A program made the translations under genes and the position numbers. Shown piece by piece: positions 48,339 to 51,634 of a stretch of 51,634 bases of DNA. The notes beneath the pieces were generated by a model. It was not told the origin of the DNA. It did no database searches and saw only the letters and a list, made by a program, of their open reading frames with translations. The stretch's first letter is position 1. Each line of letters starts with the position of its first letter. Source of the stretch: Pseudomonadota bacterium. Its GTDB lineage: Bacteria > Pseudomonadota > Gammaproteobacteria > Acidiferrobacterales > UBA6901. The stretch covers positions 26,470 through 78,103 of the forward strand of contig JAJYCY010000003.1 in assembly GCA_021778035.1 (NCBI GenBank), given 5' to 3'.

Positions 48339-48372
48339 TCGTCGCGCGTCTGCGGCGCGGCAGAAATCGGCG

Positions 48373-50100
48373 ATGAACGTACAGTCATGGTTGAACCGGG
48401 CAAGCGCACGTAATGCATTTCCGCTCCGTGCCGCAGTCGCCCTGGGAACCTGCGGCGGCCTGCTGCTCATCGTGCAGGCGTGGCTGCTCGCGGGAATAGT
48501 CAGTGCCACTGTCTTCGGGCAACGGGACGTCGCTGCCCTGATGCCGGAACTGTGGCTGCTGCTGGCGGTATTTGCGCTGCGCGCCGGCATCGCATGGGCA
48601 TCCGAGCGGATGGCGTTCCGCGCTGCCGCCGGCATCAAGCTGGCCGTGCGCAAGGAACTCCTCGATCACGTTTTCGCCCTGGGTCCGCTGCGCATGGTCA
48701 CGGAAAGCGCCGGTGAGCTTGCGACCACCATCACAGATGGCGTCGAGGCACTGGAAGCCTACTATGCCCGTTTCCTGCCGCAGATGTCGCTGGCTGCGCT
48801 GGTGCCGGCTTCAATCCTGGCGATTGTCTTCCCGCTGGACTGGGTCTCCGGCCTGATCCTGCTGTTCACCGCCCCCATGATTCCGCTGGCAATGTATTTC
48901 ATCGGTCGCAGCGCCGAAACGCTCAACCAGCGCCAATGGCGCCGTTTGGCTCGTCTGAGCGCCCACTTTCTTGACGTCATCCAGGGCCTTTCCACACTCA
49001 AGCTGTTCAATGCCAGCCGGCGCGAAGCTGCCGTGGTTGCACGGCTTTCCGATGAGTACCGGAAGAGCACCATGGCGGTGCTGCGCATTGCATTCCTGTC
49101 ATCGCTCGTGCTGGAGTTTTTCGCCACAGTCAGCATCGCCCTGGTGGCGATACTCATTGGTTTCCGGCTGATGTGGGGTGAACTCGGATTCCGGTCGGGC
49201 TTTCTCGTCCTGCTGCTGGCGCCGGAGTTCTATCTGCCCCTTCGCAGCCTCGGAACCCATTATCACGCACGCATGGAGGCCATCGGCTCCGCAGAGCGCA
49301 TCGTGCAGCTGCTCGAGACTCCGGCCGCGCAGCGGCCAGAAGCAACGGTCGCTCCGCCTGCAACCCGCCGCATCGAAATCCGGCTGCAGGACGTGCACTG
49401 CGCCTATGCGTCCGGGCAGCCGGTTCTGGATGGCATCTCCATGGATATTGCGCCCGGCGAGCGCGTCGCCCTTGTCGGTCCGTCCGGGGCCGGCAAGACC
49501 ACCGTGCTGAATCTGCTGCTCGGATTCGTGAGCGCCACGTCCGGTAAAGTGCTGATCAACAGCGTGCCCCTTGCCACACTCGATGCGCAGCGGTGGCTTG
49601 AACAGGTGGCATGGGTTCCGCAGAACCCGCGGATTTTTCACGGGTCGGTGCATCACAACATATCCCTGGGGCGGCCCGGTTCGTCGCGGGAAGCCGTGCA
49701 GTCAGCCGCACGGCTGGCGCTAGCGGAGGAGTTCATCGAGGCGCTGCCCAACGGCTATGACACCATCGTCGGTGAAGGTGGTCGCGGTCTGTCGGGCGGA
49801 GAAACGCAGCGCCTTGCCCTGGCACGCGCCTTCCTGAAAGACGCACCCGTGGTGCTGCTTGACGAACCCAGCGCCAGCCTCGACCTCGAAAACGAACGCG
49901 GACTCATGGCCGGCATCGACCATCTCGCCGCGGACCGCACCACCCTGATCATTGCACACCGGCTCAATACCGTGACCCGTGCCGACCGCATTTTCGTGCT
50001 GGATCGCGGGCGCATCACCGAGTCCGGGACACACAGAGAACTCCTGGAACGCAACGGCCTGTACCGCCGGCTCGCCGGACATTATGCGGAGGCTGGATGA
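48373..50100 (+). CDS. cydD: Thiol reductant ABC exporter subunit CydD
   Basis: A 575-residue half-transporter with a six-helix membrane domain (1-320) and an ATPase domain: Walker A GPSGAGKT (about 369-376), signature LSGGETQR, Walker B PVVLLDEPSASLD. CydD-typical stretches are FLPQMSLAALVPASI and LLAPEFYLPLRSLGTHYHARMEAIG. With CydC it exports cysteine/glutathione to the periplasm and is needed to assemble cytochrome bd and periplasmic c-type cytochromes. Start ATG with a weak ribosome site. The cydC ATG overlaps its stop (ATGA). No cydAB lies in the window. Confidence 0.94.
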   Translation: MNVQSWLNRASARNAFPLRAAVALGTCGGLLLIVQAWLLAGIVSATVFGQRDVAALMPELWLLLAVFALRAGIAWASERMAFRAAAGIKLAVRKELLDHVFALGPLRMVTESAGELATTITDGVEALEAYYARFLPQMSLAALVPASILAIVFPLDWVSGLILLFTAPMIPLAMYFIGRSAETLNQRQWRRLARLSAHFLDVIQGLSTLKLFNASRREAAVVARLSDEYRKSTMAVLRIAFLSSLVLEFFATVSIALVAILIGFRLMWGELGFRSGFLVLLLAPEFYLPLRSLGTHYHARMEAIGSAERIVQLLETPAAQRPEATVAPPATRRIEIRLQDVHCAYASGQPVLDGISMDIAPGERVALVGPSGAGKTTVLNLLLGFVSATSGKVLINSVPLATLDAQRWLEQVAWVPQNPRIFHGSVHHNISLGRPGSSREAVQSAARLALAEEFIEALPNGYDTIVGEGGRGLSGGETQRLALARAFLKDAPVVLLDEPSASLDLENERGLMAGIDHLAADRTTLIIAHRLNTVTRADRIFVLDRGRITESGTHRELLERNGLYRRLAGHYAEAG

Positions 50101-51634
50101 AGACACTGTGGCGCATGGTCCGTCTGTTTTTGCCCTACCGGCGCTGGATGGCGCTCGGGATACTGATATCGCTGACGGTGGTACTTGCGAACATGGCCCT
50201 GCTCGGTGTGGCCGGCTGGTTCCTGGCGGCGATGGCAGCTGCCGGTGCCGCCGGCGGGATCATGAACTACCTGCTTCCGGCCGCGGCGATTCGCGCATTT
50301 GCGATCCTGAGAACCGGTGGACGCTATCTGGAGCGGCTCGTCACACACGAGGCCACGCTGCGTTTCCTTTCCGGACTCCGGGTATGGTTCTACCGCCATA
50401 TCGAACCACTCGCGCCCGCGGGGCTGCAGGACTACCGCAGTGGCGACCTGCTCAGCCGCATCAGCGCGGATATCGACTCCCTCGACAACCTGTACCTGCG
50501 GACGCTCACGCCGATGGCGGTGGCGCTCATTGCTGCGCTGCTGGCTGCCGGGTTCCTCGGCCGATACAGTCCAGGGCTTGCCGCCATTGATCTCGCATTT
50601 CTTGTTCTGGCCGGAGCGGCAGTGCCGATTGCGGCGCGCTACGCGGGAAACCATCCGGGAGCGCGCCTGGTGGAAAATTCATCCCGGCTGCGGCTGGCGG
50701 TTGTCGATGCCGTACAGGGGCTGGGCGAGCTCACCGTCTCCGGTGCAGCACACGCCCATCTGGAACAGGCCGACCTGCTCAGTCGCCGGCTGATCCGGGA
50801 TCAGGATCAGATGAGCCGCATCAGCGGATATGTTTCAGCGGCTTCCGGTCTTTCGGTCAGCCTTGCAGTCTGGTTTGCTGCAATGCTCGGCGCAGGTCTG
50901 GTCCACCGGCACATGATCGCGGCGGTCGACCTGCCGATGCTGCTGCTGGTGGTGATGGGCAGCTTCGAAGGCGTCGCGCCGCTTCCGCAGGCCTACCAGT
51001 ATCTGGGACACACACTGGCAGCAGCCAGGCGCATTTTTGCGGTGATCGATGCTCCTCTGGCCGTCGCCGATGCGGCCGGCCCGAGTCCGCAGCCGCACGA
51101 CAGCGGACTCGAACTGCGCGGTACAGGGCTACGCTATACGCCGGGCGGACCATGGGTGCTCGCAGACATCAATCTGCGTCTGCCACCCGGACGGCACCTT
51201 GCTGTCGTCGGCCCGTCCGGGTCAGGAAAAAGCAGCCTGATCAGCCTGCTGGTCCGGTTCCGGGAATACGACACAGGGGAGATCCTGCTGGGCGGATGGT
51301 CGCTGCGGGACTACCGTGCCGAAGACCTGCGCGGCATGATCAGCGTCGCGCCTCAGCAGCCGCACCTGTTCAACATGAGCGTGCGCGAGAACCTGCTGCT
51401 CGCAGCCCCGGGAGCCGACGACGCCAGAATCGAGGCGGCTGCAAGGACCGCACAGATTCATGAAGACATCGCCGCACTGCCGGAGGGCTACGACACCATG
51501 GTGGGTGCAGGGGGACTCAGGCTCTCAGGAGGTCAGGCGCGGCGGCTGGCTGTCGCCCGGGCGATCCTGAAAGACGCGCCGATCCTCATCCTGGATGAAC
51601 CCACCGAAGGACTCGATGCCGCCACCGAACGGGC
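50097..51634 (+). CDS. cydC: Thiol reductant ABC exporter subunit CydC (truncated by window end)
   Basis: The first 512 residues of CydC; the reading frame is open at the window edge and only the end of the ATPase domain is missing. It has a membrane domain (VRLFLPYRRWMALGILISL, GVAGWFLAAMAAAG, RYLERLVTHEATLRFLSGLR), Walker A GPSGSGKS (about residue 372), Q-loop APQQPHLFNMSVRENLLLA, signature LSGGQARR and Walker B ILILDEPTEGLD. It forms the heterodimer with CydD. Its ATG overlaps the cydD stop by 4 bases. Confidence 0.94.
   Translation, partial: MKTLWRMVRLFLPYRRWMALGILISLTVVLANMALLGVAGWFLAAMAAAGAAGGIMNYLLPAAAIRAFAILRTGGRYLERLVTHEATLRFLSGLRVWFYRHIEPLAPAGLQDYRSGDLLSRISADIDSLDNLYLRTLTPMAVALIAALLAAGFLGRYSPGLAAIDLAFLVLAGAAVPIAARYAGNHPGARLVENSSRLRLAVVDAVQGLGELTVSGAAHAHLEQADLLSRRLIRDQDQMSRISGYVSAASGLSVSLAVWFAAMLGAGLVHRHMIAAVDLPMLLLVVMGSFEGVAPLPQAYQYLGHTLAAARRIFAVIDAPLAVADAAGPSPQPHDSGLELRGTGLRYTPGGPWVLADINLRLPPGRHLAVVGPSGSGKSSLISLLVRFREYDTGEILLGGWSLRDYRAEDLRGMISVAPQQPHLFNMSVRENLLLAAPGADDARIEAAARTAQIHEDIAALPEGYDTMVGAGGLRLSGGQARRLAVARAILKDAPILILDEPTEGLDAATER

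Noticed and set aside
1-51634. CRISPR arrays, tRNA/rRNA genes, insertion sequences, prophage
   Set aside because: No regularly spaced repeats, cloverleaf-like conserved tRNA boxes, transposase or integrase frames were seen on reading both strands; short RNAs cannot be excluded without a covariance-model search.

Overview
The window is GC-rich, densely packed bacterial chromosome that looks like a Gammaproteobacterium. The evidence is two gammaproteobacterial-type LexA boxes (CTGT-N8-ACAG) in front of lexA-imuA-imuB-dnaE2, FNR/ANR-type boxes, cydDC, a TolC/HlyD/ABC-2 pump and mostly strong GGAGG ribosome binding sites. The mixture of respiratory genes with a phosphoketolase/acetate kinase pair fits an environmental, possibly chemolithotrophic lineage, but the genus cannot be named from the sequence. 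I found no tRNA or rRNA genes, insertion sequences, integrases, phage genes or CRISPR arrays.

Layout. 23-4893 (minus): MESH1-like (p)ppGpp hydrolase, DEDDh exonuclease, LOG-family protein, a small unknown, alanine dehydrogenase and quinolinate synthase NadA. 5612-6640 (plus): PBP7-type endopeptidase. 6694-9234 (minus): DUF5619-like protein, thioredoxin, DUF3775-like protein, a Rho-N-like protein and dienelactone hydrolase. 9793-16464 (plus): a double-length UvrA paralogue with four ABC ATPase sites, then a pirin. 16546-19165 (minus): a small Cys protein, an orphan ParB-like protein, thiopurine methyltransferase and a small membrane protein. 19499-20062 (plus): a ribosome-hibernation/cold-shock fusion behind an FNR-type promoter. 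20083-21817 (minus): UspA and a phosphodiesterase. 22013-23030: a decayed Lhr helicase. 23076-29307 (minus): ackA-xfp-glgP behind a second FNR-type box. 29493-35926 (minus): tolC-hlyD-ATPase-permease-permease pump. 36097-41899 (minus): SOS mutagenesis operon. 42099-47070 (plus): a membrane protein, then a LolCDE/MacB-like ABC transporter with an AttH/CrtC-like secreted protein. 47267-48194 (minus): Crp/Fnr regulator and a DUF2892 protein. 48373 to the end (plus): cydD and a truncated cydC.

The clearest theme is oxygen limitation. Two promoters carry near-consensus FNR/ANR boxes at class II spacing. One drives a hibernation factor (protein-synthesis shutdown), the other a glycogen phosphorylase-phosphoketolase-acetate kinase operon (ATP from stored glucan without respiration). 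A Crp/Fnr regulator with an FNR-like E-x-x-S-R recognition helix is transcribed divergently from cydDC, which is needed for cytochrome bd assembly. A second theme is DNA damage: the LexA-controlled mutasome, the giant UvrA and the broken Lhr helicase. No wholly new system is obvious. The most unusual items are the tandem UvrA, the FNR-controlled hibernation factor with a structured leader, the alanine dehydrogenase lacking its NAD-binding Asp, a perfect 30-bp palindrome and the Lhr remnant.
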